Positions 17,839-25,568 of a stretch of 55,566 nucleotides of DNA are shown piece by piece. The notes beneath the pieces are model-generated. The model was not told the DNA's origin. It did not search any database and saw nothing but the letters and a program-made list of their open reading frames with translations. Origin of the DNA: HKST-UBA85 sp035654775. Lineage in GTDB: Bacteria > Bacteroidota > Bacteroidia > Flavobacteriales > Flavobacteriaceae. How positions within the stretch are numbered: the stretch's first letter is position 1; each line of letters begins with the position of its first letter. The position numbers and the translations under genes were made by a program. The stretch is taken from the NCBI GenBank assembly GCA_035654775.1, contig DASRWB010000038.1, forward strand, positions 1-55,566, written 5' to 3'.

Positions 17839-18945
17839 TTAACCGTCCATAAACCTTGATGGTGTCATGCCATACTGCTTGTAAAAACATTTGGTAAAGT
17901 AGGAAGGGCTGTTAAACCCATTATCAAATGCGGTTTGGGCAATGTTTTGGTTGGTTTTTCCAAGGCTTTCAATAGCTTGAGAAAGTCGGTATTGTTTTAG
18001 CAGGGTATTGGGTGACACTCCTATAATGTTTACACATTCTCGGTATAATTTCGACTTGCTTACAGCCATATGCTTACACCAGTTTTTGATATCAAATCCA
18101 GGATTGTTCCAGTGGTTAAAAAGAACTTTGCCTAAACGGATTAAAAAATGCTCTTCAGTAGGTGTTATAATCTTTACTTTCTTTTTTGTTTCAGAAACAG
18201 GAATGTTTGATTGTTCTAACAATTGGGAAACAGTAGCCGAGAAAATGATATGGCTTGTATCTTTCGCAAGACACAACAGCTTTATTAACTGTAGAGTTTC
18301 TCCAAAAATATTCTTGCTTTCATCAACAGGATTTCCGGCATGCACCGCTATTCTGAGGTTTATTTTTTCACTTATTGGATGCATTTCTTTTTGAATATTA
18401 TACATACAGCGCACCGCCGGTGAAAGCGCATTAAAAGAAGCTACAAAACTATGTCCATCTGTAACTACTTTGCGTCCTTTTCCCTTTTGAAGGTGTTTGT
18501 TAAGCACTGCGTTTTGTTTAACAAGCAGCTGTTTTGCTTTGCTGACTCCAAATTTATTTTGCAACAACACCCTATGGGTAGATGTTATGTTGGCAATTAT
18601 CCTGAAAGAAGTATCCGAAAATACTTTTAATTGAACTCCATTTTGTACTTTATAGGTTACTTTTTTAGGGTCTTGTATTCTGCCTAAAAAGGATTGTACA
18701 ATTAGCGGGTCTACTTCTATGACTTCATTGGGAATTAGTCCGTGTGCTTTTTCGTGCATTTTTACTACGTCGGACTTAGAAGGAGCTTCTATTAAACAAA
18801 ATGCATAGCCTCTTTCATTGTCCAGCCAATAGGTAATAGCTTTACAGTTAAACTGATGCTGTATTTCCAAGTCTTTAAGATGCGCTTCGGCTACCGCTTC
18901 CTGAGAGGCTCCTTCTACAAAGTGTCTATCCATAAAAATAGGCAT
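17839..18945 (-). CDS. DUF4242 / cyclase-like / AraC three-part regulator
   Basis: Protein of 368 residues; the ATG at 18945 is used rather than an upstream TTG because the DUF4242 domain begins MPIFMDRHF. Residues about 1-80 are a DUF4242 domain (FNCKAITYWLD, YAFCLIEAPSKSDVVKMHEKAHG). Residues about 110-265 resemble the second half of a class III nucleotidyl cyclase (TDGHSFVASFNALSPAV, LRIAVHAGNPVDESKNIFGETLQL). The first metal-binding Asp motif is not apparent, so it is probably a sensing rather than a catalytic fold. The last 100 residues are an AraC-type double helix-turn-helix (ENPT-like region, IAQTAFDNGFNSPSYFTKCF, YGMTPSRF). The likely target is the secreted DUF4242 gene immediately downstream. 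Confidence 0.85.
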   Translation of the reverse strand: MPIFMDRHFVEGASQEAVAEAHLKDLEIQHQFNCKAITYWLDNERGYAFCLIEAPSKSDVVKMHEKAHGLIPNEVIEVDPLIVQSFLGRIQDPKKVTYKVQNGVQLKVFSDTSFRIIANITSTHRVLLQNKFGVSKAKQLLVKQNAVLNKHLQKGKGRKVVTDGHSFVASFNALSPAVRCMYNIQKEMHPISEKINLRIAVHAGNPVDESKNIFGETLQLIKLLCLAKDTSHIIFSATVSQLLEQSNIPVSETKKKVKIITPTEEHFLIRLGKVLFNHWNNPGFDIKNWCKHMAVSKSKLYRECVNIIGVSPNTLLKQYRLSQAIESLGKTNQNIAQTAFDNGFNSPSYFTKCFYKQYGMTPSRFMDG

Positions 18946-19071
18946 AGCTGGCAAGTATTTCGTTTGATTAGTAGTAAAATAAACACATTTTAAACGATTG
19001 TAAATACAATAATTAGTTCAAAAACGAATACAAAACGTTCATTTTACACAAGGATGCTCAGGTTAATGTTG

Positions 19072-20094
19072 CTAAAATAAACCTCCTTGTATATTGTTCT
19101 TTATTCTCCCCAAATGTTTGTAGGCCAGTTCGGTAACTTCTCTGCCGCGTGGTGTTCTTAAAATAAAGCCTTCCTGAATCAAAAAAGGCTCATAAACCTC
19201 TTCTATGGTTTCGGCACTTTCACTAACGGCAGTAGCTAGTGTAGTAATTCCTACCGGACCACCTTTAAACTTGTCAATAATTGTAGTGAGAATTTTGTTG
19301 TCCATTTCATCCAGTCCATGGGCGTCAACATTAAGGGCTTTCAGGCTATATTTTGAAATTTTTATATCTATACTACCGTTTCCTTTTATTTGAGCAAAGT
19401 CTCTAACACGGCGTAGCAAGGCATTGGCAATTCTTGGTGTTCCACGGCTTCTTCCTGCAATTTCTACAGCGGCTTCCATGGTAATAGGTACTTTTAAAAT
19501 CTGTGCACTTCGTTGCACGATATCCGAAAGGAGCTCGGTGGAATAATACTCTAACCTGCTGCTTATTCCAAAACGAGCGCGCATAGGTGCTGTAAGCAAG
19601 CCCGAACGCGTAGTCGCTCCTACCAGAGTAAACGGACTTAAATTAAGTTGAACCGTTCTGGCATTGGGTCCGGATTCAATCATGATATCGATTTTGTAAT
19701 CTTCCATAGCCGAATACAAATACTCTTCTACTATCGGACTTAAGCGGTGAATTTCATCAATAAACAACACGTCGCGCTCTTCCAGGTTGGTAAGCAATCC
19801 GGCCAAATCTCCGGGTTTGTCCAATACCGGTCCGGAAGTCACCTTTATTCCCACTCCAAGTTCATTGGCCAGTATGTGTGCCAGTGTTGTTTTTCCTAAG
19901 CCCGGCGGACCGTGAAAGAGCGTGTGGTCAAGAGCTTCACCGCGCTTGTTGGCGGCTTCTACAAAAACGGTAAGGTTACTTAATATTTGATCCTGACCGG
20001 TAAAGTCTTGAAAACTCAGCGGTCTTAAAGCTCTTTCAATATCTAATTCTTCGGAAGAAAAGTGTTCTCCTGTTGGATCCAAATGTTCGTTCAT
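19072..20094 (-). CDS. ruvB: Holliday junction branch migration DNA helicase RuvB
   Basis: AAA+ motor of the RuvABC resolvasome, 340 residues from the ATG at 20094 (an upstream in-frame TTG is not needed). Walker A is HGPPGLGKTTL, Walker B is VLFIDEIHRL, the sensor I region is GATTRSGLL and the arginine-finger region contains PMRARFG. The C-terminal winged helix has GGPVGITTLA and ends in a PRGREVTELAYKHLG segment. It stands alone, away from ruvA. A terminator separates it from the respiratory operon upstream. The -7 box is so close to the ATG that the mRNA may be nearly leaderless. Confidence 0.97.
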   Translation of the reverse strand: MNEHLDPTGEHFSSEELDIERALRPLSFQDFTGQDQILSNLTVFVEAANKRGEALDHTLFHGPPGLGKTTLAHILANELGVGIKVTSGPVLDKPGDLAGLLTNLEERDVLFIDEIHRLSPIVEEYLYSAMEDYKIDIMIESGPNARTVQLNLSPFTLVGATTRSGLLTAPMRARFGISSRLEYYSTELLSDIVQRSAQILKVPITMEAAVEIAGRSRGTPRIANALLRRVRDFAQIKGNGSIDIKISKYSLKALNVDAHGLDEMDNKILTTIIDKFKGGPVGITTLATAVSESAETIEEVYEPFLIQEGFILRTPRGREVTELAYKHLGRIKNNIQGGLF

Positions 20095-20100
20095 GATACA

Positions 20101-20108
20101 CAAATATA
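20101..20108 (-). promoter_or_regulatory. -7 box for ruvB, very close to the start codon
   Basis: The minus strand reads TATATTTG, an exact TAnnTTTG match, only 6 bp before the ruvB ATG. Transcription starting a few bases after the box would give a leader of almost zero length. Confidence 0.5.
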
Positions 20109-20140
20109 CACAAAAAGCCTTTCTGATTTAGAAAGGCTTT
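20109..20140 (-). terminator. Terminator of the act-cox operon
   Basis: On the minus strand a 10-bp stem (AAAGCCTTTC at 20140-20131 with GAAAGGCTTT at 20123-20114) with a 7-nt loop is followed by a short T run. It lies 29 bp after the coxA stop and before the ruvB promoter. Confidence 0.85.
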
Positions 20141-20169
20141 AAGGTAAGCGTTTATATTTTTTTAAAGCG

Positions 20170-21960
20170 TTAATGCTGTAGTTCTTCTTCGCCTTCTTTT
20201 AGCGGCACATTTTGAGGAACAAAGTCTTCTTCATGTCCGGGTTTACTGTAATCATAAGCCCAACGGTATACATGTGGAATCTCTCCGGGCCAATTGCCGT
20301 GAATATGTTTTATAGGCGCAGTCCATTCCAGTGTAGTTGATTTCCAAGGGTTTTGTACCGTTTTCTTTCCGAAGAAAATACTACTGAAGAAGTTGTACAA
20401 AAACACCAACTGGAACGCACCGCCGATAAGTGCAAAAATGGTAATTACTTCATTTACATTGGCTACGTCATCAAATATTGGGAAGTTAGAATTAGTGTAA
20501 TAGCGTCTTGGCAGTCCGGCCATACCAATAAAGTGCATCGGGAAAAATACTCCATATGCGCATATAGCCGTTACCCAGAAGTGAATATAGCCCAAGTTTT
20601 TATTAAGCATTCTTCCAAACATTTTAGGGAACCAATGGTAGATTCCGGCAAACATTCCATACAATGCAGATATTCCCATCACCAGATGAAAGTGAGCCAC
20701 TACAAAATAAGTGTCATGCACATTAATATCTAGCGCACTATCTCCTAAAATAATCCCCGTTAAACCACCGGTAATGAAAGTGGAAACAAATCCGATAGAA
20801 AACAGCATGGCGGTATTCATTTGAATATTTCCTTTCCAAATGGTCGTAATCCAGTTAAAGGCTTTTACTGCAGATGGAATGGCAATTAACAAGGTAGTAA
20901 AGGTAAATACTGAGCCCAGAAACGGATTCATTCCGGAGACAAACATGTGGTGTCCCCAAACGATAGTGGATAAAAATGCAATGGCTAAAATAGACGCCAC
21001 CATGGCACGATACCCAAAAATAGGTTTACGTGAGCTGGAAGCCGTAATTTCTGAAACCAAGCCCATTGCCGGTAAAATTACAATATATACTTCGGGATGC
21101 CCCAAAAACCAGAATAAGTGTTCAAAAAGTACCGGCGAACCTCCTTGATAATGTAGTACTTCGCCTTGAATAAAGATATCCGAAAGGAAAAATGAAGTTC
21201 CGAAACTTCTGTCCATAATAAGCATTAACGCAGCCGATAACAGTACCGGAAAAGATACTACACCTATAATTGCCGTGATAAAGAAAGCCCATATGGTTAA
21301 CGGAAGTCGGGTCATAGACATTCCTTTTGTTCTAAGGTTTATAACGGTTACAATATAATTTAAAGAACCCAACAGCGACGAGGCAATGAATATAGCCATG
21401 GAAACCAACCATAGCGTCATGCCCAATCCTGATCCACCTTGAGCCAGTTCTAAAGCACTAAGTGGCGGATAGATGGTCCATCCTGCGGCGGCCGGTCCGG
21501 CTTGCACAAACAAGGAGATAACCATAACCACACTGGAAAGAAAAAACAACCAGTAGGAAACCATATTCAAAAATCCTGAAGCCATATCGCGGGCTCCAAT
21601 TTGTAATGGAATCAACAAATTACTGAATGTCCCACTTAATCCTGCGGTCAAGACAAAAAATACCATAATGGTTCCGTGGATGGTAACCAGTGCCAAGTAA
21701 ATATCGGCGTCCATCACACCATTGGGTGCCCATTTGCCCAGTAAAGCTTCGAAAAGAATATTGGGCTTTTCAGGCCAGGCTATTTGAATACGAAATAATA
21801 GCGACATTAATACTCCAATAACTCCCATAATAGTACCTGTAATAAGATACTGTTTGGCAATCATTTTGTGGTCCTGACTAAAAATATATTTGGTTACAAA
21901 AGTCTCTTTATGATGATGTCCGTGGTCGTCGTGTGAATGTGTATCTGCGTGTGCTGACAT
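20170..21960 (-). CDS. ctaD: Cytochrome c oxidase subunit I
   Basis: Catalytic haem-copper subunit of an aa3-type oxidase, 596 residues with about 12-13 membrane helices. The active-site motifs are intact: WFLGHPEVYIVILP (His-Tyr pair, CuB ligand), VWGHHMFVSG (CuB His pair) and HDTYFVVAHFHLVMG (haem ligands). The N-terminus carries a His-rich cytoplasmic tail (SHDDHGHHHKE, about residues 8-18), also seen in other Flavobacterial oxidases. It is the last gene of the act-cox run, 22 bp after coxB. Subunits III and IV are not in the window. It probably forms a supercomplex with alternative complex III, as shown for Flavobacterium johnsoniae. Confidence 0.97.
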   Translation of the reverse strand: MSAHADTHSHDDHGHHHKETFVTKYIFSQDHKMIAKQYLITGTIMGVIGVLMSLLFRIQIAWPEKPNILFEALLGKWAPNGVMDADIYLALVTIHGTIMVFFVLTAGLSGTFSNLLIPLQIGARDMASGFLNMVSYWLFFLSSVVMVISLFVQAGPAAAGWTIYPPLSALELAQGGSGLGMTLWLVSMAIFIASSLLGSLNYIVTVINLRTKGMSMTRLPLTIWAFFITAIIGVVSFPVLLSAALMLIMDRSFGTSFFLSDIFIQGEVLHYQGGSPVLFEHLFWFLGHPEVYIVILPAMGLVSEITASSSRKPIFGYRAMVASILAIAFLSTIVWGHHMFVSGMNPFLGSVFTFTTLLIAIPSAVKAFNWITTIWKGNIQMNTAMLFSIGFVSTFITGGLTGIILGDSALDINVHDTYFVVAHFHLVMGISALYGMFAGIYHWFPKMFGRMLNKNLGYIHFWVTAICAYGVFFPMHFIGMAGLPRRYYTNSNFPIFDDVANVNEVITIFALIGGAFQLVFLYNFFSSIFFGKKTVQNPWKSTTLEWTAPIKHIHGNWPGEIPHVYRWAYDYSKPGHEEDFVPQNVPLKEGEEELQH

Positions 21961-21982
21961 AATCTTGATTGTTTTTTGTCTC

Positions 21983-23053
21983 TTATTGCTTGATTAATGA
22001 ATTCTTAAATGTTTTTTGCTCTTTCATCCAGGCATCAAACTCTTCTTGTGTTTCTACAATTATTTTCATTTGCATATTGTAGTGTGATTTACCACATATT
22101 TTATTACATAATAACAGGTAATCAAATTCATATCTGTCAAGTGGTTGTTCTCCATTTGCAACAAGTTCTTTGCTTTTCTCCACTCTTATGGCATTGATAT
22201 TTGCTACTTTTTCTTTGATTTGCTCTGTTTCTCTCATCTCGGCCGTTGTTTTTGTAGGCGTAAATGCAAACTGAGTAATCATTCCGGGTACACAGTTCAT
22301 TTGTGCTCTAAAGTGTGGCATGTAAGCCGAGTGCAATACGTCTTGCGAACGCATTTTAAAAAGCACCGGTCTGCCAACAGGCAAGTGTAATTCTGAAGTA
22401 ATGACATCATCCTGTGCATTTGGGTCGGACTCATCCAATCCTAAAATATTAGCTTCATCAATGTTAATCAGTCGTACGTTTGCCAATCCTAAGGTATTGT
22501 CCTGTCCTCCATAACGTGCTTTCCAGTTAAATTGCTGTGCATAAAGTTCTACTACTAGCGGGTCGTCATCATCATTCACATTCATAATGCTTGTCCAGGT
22601 AAATAGCCCGTAAATAATTAATCCGGCTAAAACAATCACAGGTATTATGGTCCAAATGGCTTCCAATGTATTATTGTCTGCATAAAAGAGGGCTTTCTTT
22701 CCTTTTTCTCCTTTGTATTTAAAAGCAAAATAATGCAGTAGAAACTGGGTTACTGTTTGCACTATAAAGATGATAACCAGAGAGATAATCATAAGGTTAT
22801 CAATTTGTTTTCCGTGTTCTGAGGCGGAGTTAGACAACAAAGGTAAGTCTCCCCATTTCCACATACTTATGATTGTAATAATATAGATAAAGGCCAAAAA
22901 ACCCATCATGAGATAGCCGTTTATCTTATTATCGACATCGTCGGCAATCTGGCTGTTGTTTTTATTTGCTTGGGCTAAATCAAATATTTTTACCATTTGC
23001 CATATTGCTATGGCAATAAAAAGTACTATTATGATTGTTAAAAAAGCTGTCAT
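21983..23053 (-). CDS. ctaC: Cytochrome c oxidase subunit II (CuA)
   Basis: Electron-entry subunit of the oxidase, 356 residues, longer than usual because of an extra N-terminal membrane helix (about 3-23) and a linker before the two classical helices (about 48-68 and 93-115). The periplasmic cupredoxin domain contains QFNWKARY and ends with the CuA site CNKICGKSHYNM, which supplies both Cys, the His and the Met. No cytochrome c domain is fused at the C-terminus, so electrons probably arrive from the haem domains of ActA or ActE. It lies between actF and ctaD with gaps of about 23 bp, clearly in one operon. Confidence 0.95.
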   Translation of the reverse strand: MTAFLTIIIVLFIAIAIWQMVKIFDLAQANKNNSQIADDVDNKINGYLMMGFLAFIYIITIISMWKWGDLPLLSNSASEHGKQIDNLMIISLVIIFIVQTVTQFLLHYFAFKYKGEKGKKALFYADNNTLEAIWTIIPVIVLAGLIIYGLFTWTSIMNVNDDDDPLVVELYAQQFNWKARYGGQDNTLGLANVRLINIDEANILGLDESDPNAQDDVITSELHLPVGRPVLFKMRSQDVLHSAYMPHFRAQMNCVPGMITQFAFTPTKTTAEMRETEQIKEKVANINAIRVEKSKELVANGEQPLDRYEFDYLLLCNKICGKSHYNMQMKIIVETQEEFDAWMKEQKTFKNSLIKQ

Positions 23054-23077
23054 TGTCTTTCTTCTTCTTTATATTTT

Positions 23078-24442
23078 TTAATTATGGAAATGTTCACTCT
23101 CTTTTATAAATGGATTTCCTTTTGCCAGTAATGGCGCTTTTGTCAGTGCTGAAAATACAATAAATATAAACAGCCCGGCAAAGAGCAGCACGGCGCTAAT
23201 TTCAGGAACACCAATAAACCATCTGTCGCCTACTGTAGCCGGCATAATCATGTTAAAGACATCAATATAATGTCCAAATAAAATTATGATACCGGCCATT
23301 ACCACAAACCAAGGTATACGTTTGTAGTCACTGTTCATTAAAATTAATAATGGGAAAACAAAGTTTAAGACTACCATACCTAAAAACGGCAATTGGTAAT
23401 CTTCAAATCGGGTAACAAAATAGGTTACTTCTTCAGGGATATTTGAGTACCAAATAAGCATGAATTGAGAAAACCATAAGTAAGTCCAGAAAATACTAAA
23501 GGCAAACATGTATTTAGCTAAATCGTGCAAATGGCTGTCATTTACAAAAGGCAGCATGTTTCTCGATTTCAGGTACATGGTAATCATAGCAATAACAGTT
23601 ACGCCGCTTACAAACATGCTGGCAAAAACATACCACCCAAACAAAGTACTAAACCAGTGCGGATCAACACTCATAATCCAGTCCCACGACATCATAGATT
23701 CCGTATATATATAGAATACTAAAAACGCAGCTGAAATACGGAATGTTTTCTTAAAGTTACTATTATCATTAGGCTCTGCACTGTCTTGTGCAATAGAAAA
23801 TTTTCGAGCAAAGTGTCTATATAAACTCCATCCTGCAATAAATATTAACCCACGTATAATGAACCAAGGTAGGTTTAAGAAGCCTGATTTAGCTTTAATA
23901 AGTTTGTCGTGTTCAACCACCTCAGGATCCATCCATATAAACAGGTTGTAATGTCCTAGAGTTCCGGAAGCTACAGCAATAGCCAAAACAATTAAAGCTC
24001 CGGGCAATACATAGGCCGTGATTCCTTCCATCACTCTGAAAAGTACCGGAGACCATCCGGCTTGTGCAGCCCATTGAATGGCATAAAAAGCCAATACACC
24101 CAGGGCTATCATCATAAAGAAAAATGCGGCTACGTATAGTGCTGCCCAAGGACGATTCGCTATTTGATGCTGTACATGCTCTACATGTTTGGTATGTTCA
24201 TCAACTTGGCTTTCTGAAGATTCTCCATGTGAAGAGGCTTCACCATGAGTTTTTTCTACATGTGCTTCGTGGGCAGTATCTTCACCATGACTACCTCCAT
24301 GATGAGCCGCTTCTTCAGCAAGAAGTGTTTCAACTTCTTCAAAAGATTTATGAGATGTCATAAAACCATATCCTACGCCTAACAATCCTAAAATTATTAA
24401 TACAATAGAAAATGTCTTTAATTTATTTGAGAATGTGTACAT
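23078..24442 (-). CDS. actF: Alternative complex III subunit ActF
   Basis: NrfD/PsrC-like membrane subunit of the quinol:cytochrome c oxidoreductase, 454 residues with about ten helices. It lacks the quinol-site residues of ActC in known structures. The first helix (about 12-29) is followed by a strikingly His- and Glu-rich loop of about 55 residues (HHGGSHGED, EAHVEKTHGE, HTKHVEHVQH), then the helical bundle with WAALYVAAFFF, ESMMSWDWIMSVDPHW and DRWFIGVPEI. The position after actE and before coxB is the usual one. Confidence 0.93.
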   Translation of the reverse strand: MYTFSNKLKTFSIVLIILGLLGVGYGFMTSHKSFEEVETLLAEEAAHHGGSHGEDTAHEAHVEKTHGEASSHGESSESQVDEHTKHVEHVQHQIANRPWAALYVAAFFFMMIALGVLAFYAIQWAAQAGWSPVLFRVMEGITAYVLPGALIVLAIAVASGTLGHYNLFIWMDPEVVEHDKLIKAKSGFLNLPWFIIRGLIFIAGWSLYRHFARKFSIAQDSAEPNDNSNFKKTFRISAAFLVFYIYTESMMSWDWIMSVDPHWFSTLFGWYVFASMFVSGVTVIAMITMYLKSRNMLPFVNDSHLHDLAKYMFAFSIFWTYLWFSQFMLIWYSNIPEEVTYFVTRFEDYQLPFLGMVVLNFVFPLLILMNSDYKRIPWFVVMAGIIILFGHYIDVFNMIMPATVGDRWFIGVPEISAVLLFAGLFIFIVFSALTKAPLLAKGNPFIKESEHFHN

Positions 24443-24467
24443 ATCTATATATAATCTTTTTCTAATC

Positions 24468-25025
24468 TTACTTTTCTAAATCGGCCTTTAACTTTAATAC
24501 GTAAGCCACTACTTGCCAACGTTCTTCTTCGTTTAATTGATTTGCGTAGGAGCCCATGGCATTTTTCCCATAGTAAATGGTATGGTATATGCTTCCTTGT
24601 GTTATGGCTCTTCCCACATCGTCATAACTGGGTATTCCTAGTATTTTTTCACGCTTTACTAAATTGCCTTGTCCGTCTCCTTTGGTTCCGTGGCATATCG
24701 CACAATAGATGTCATACAGTTGTTTTCCAGTGGTATAATCTACCTGTGTAGAATCCAGCGGGCTAACCAAATTCGCTTTTGCCAACTCAAAATCTTCTGT
24801 TGTATTCTCGTAGTCAAAAGGGGTATGTCCTCTGGGTATGGTTCCTTCCACGGGCAATTGTGCTTCAATGCCGTTTGGGAAAGCCATAGACTCACTATAG
24901 GTTTCATACCCTACCGGTTCGTACATATCAGGCATAAACTGGTAATTAGGTCTTGTATTTTTTTGACAAGAAACCACAGTTATTAAAGTTACTGAAAGTA
25001 TGGATATTTTTATTAAGCTTTTCAT
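24468..25025 (-). CDS. actE: Alternative complex III subunit ActE, monohaem cytochrome c lipoprotein
   Basis: Membrane-anchored cytochrome c of 185 residues. A lipobox ending VVSC at Cys20 predicts a lipid anchor. The haem site is CAICH at residues 108-112, and GKNAMGSYANQL supplies a likely Met ligand. The C-terminal VVAYVLKLK helix is typical. In alternative complex III it stands near the outlet of the haem chain towards the oxidase. It is 25 bp upstream of actF. Confidence 0.95.
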   Translation of the reverse strand: MKSLIKISILSVTLITVVSCQKNTRPNYQFMPDMYEPVGYETYSESMAFPNGIEAQLPVEGTIPRGHTPFDYENTTEDFELAKANLVSPLDSTQVDYTTGKQLYDIYCAICHGTKGDGQGNLVKREKILGIPSYDDVGRAITQGSIYHTIYYGKNAMGSYANQLNEEERWQVVAYVLKLKADLEK

Positions 25026-25031
25026 AGTGTA

Positions 25032-25565
25032 TTAATGCGCTTCTTTATCGACTAATTTTATTTCGATTGCTCCGGTTTCTTTGAGTAAACCGGTAAGTTC
25101 TTTTTCATTATCGTGAACGGGTATTTCCATTAAAAAATGATCGTCTGTAGTTCTGGGATCCGGGTTTTCAGCTTTTTTAAACGGCCACATTTTACTTCTT
25201 AAATAAAAGGTTATTACCATTAAATGTGCTGCAAAAAATACGGTCATTTCAAACATTACGGGCACAAAAGCCGGCATGTTTTCCATAAAACTAAAACTTG
25301 GCTTTCCTCCAATATTTTGAGGCCAGTCTTTGATCATAATAAAGCGCAGCATTACGATAGCAACTGTAAGTCCTATACAGCCGTAAATAAAGGATGTAAT
25401 TGCTATTCGGGTTGGTGCCAGCCCCATTGCTTTGTCCAGTCCGTGTACCGGAAATGGAGTGTATATTTCTTCTATATGATGTTTTTCGGCTTTTACTTTT
25501 TTAACCGCGGCCATTAACACATCATCATCGTTGTAAATAGCGTGAATTACTTTTGAAGATTCCAT
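25032..25565 (-). CDS. actD: Alternative complex III subunit ActD (DUF3341)
   Basis: Membrane subunit of 177 residues with two helices (about 60-80 and 98-120). The N-terminal soluble part begins with AIYNDDDVLMAAVKKVK and contains HHIEEIYTPFPVHGLDKAMGL, the signature of the DUF3341/ActD family. The C-terminal HDNEKELTGLLKETGA segment is conserved. It is tightly packed between actC (3-bp gap) and actE (6-bp gap). Confidence 0.95.
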   Translation of the reverse strand: MESSKVIHAIYNDDDVLMAAVKKVKAEKHHIEEIYTPFPVHGLDKAMGLAPTRIAITSFIYGCIGLTVAIVMLRFIMIKDWPQNIGGKPSFSFMENMPAFVPVMFEMTVFFAAHLMVITFYLRSKMWPFKKAENPDPRTTDDHFLMEIPVHDNEKELTGLLKETGAIEIKLVDKEAH

Positions 25566-25568
25566 ATG

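Noticed and set aside
17839..18945. Active adenylate cyclase
   Set aside because: Only the second half of the cyclase fold is recognisable and the first metal-binding motif is missing.
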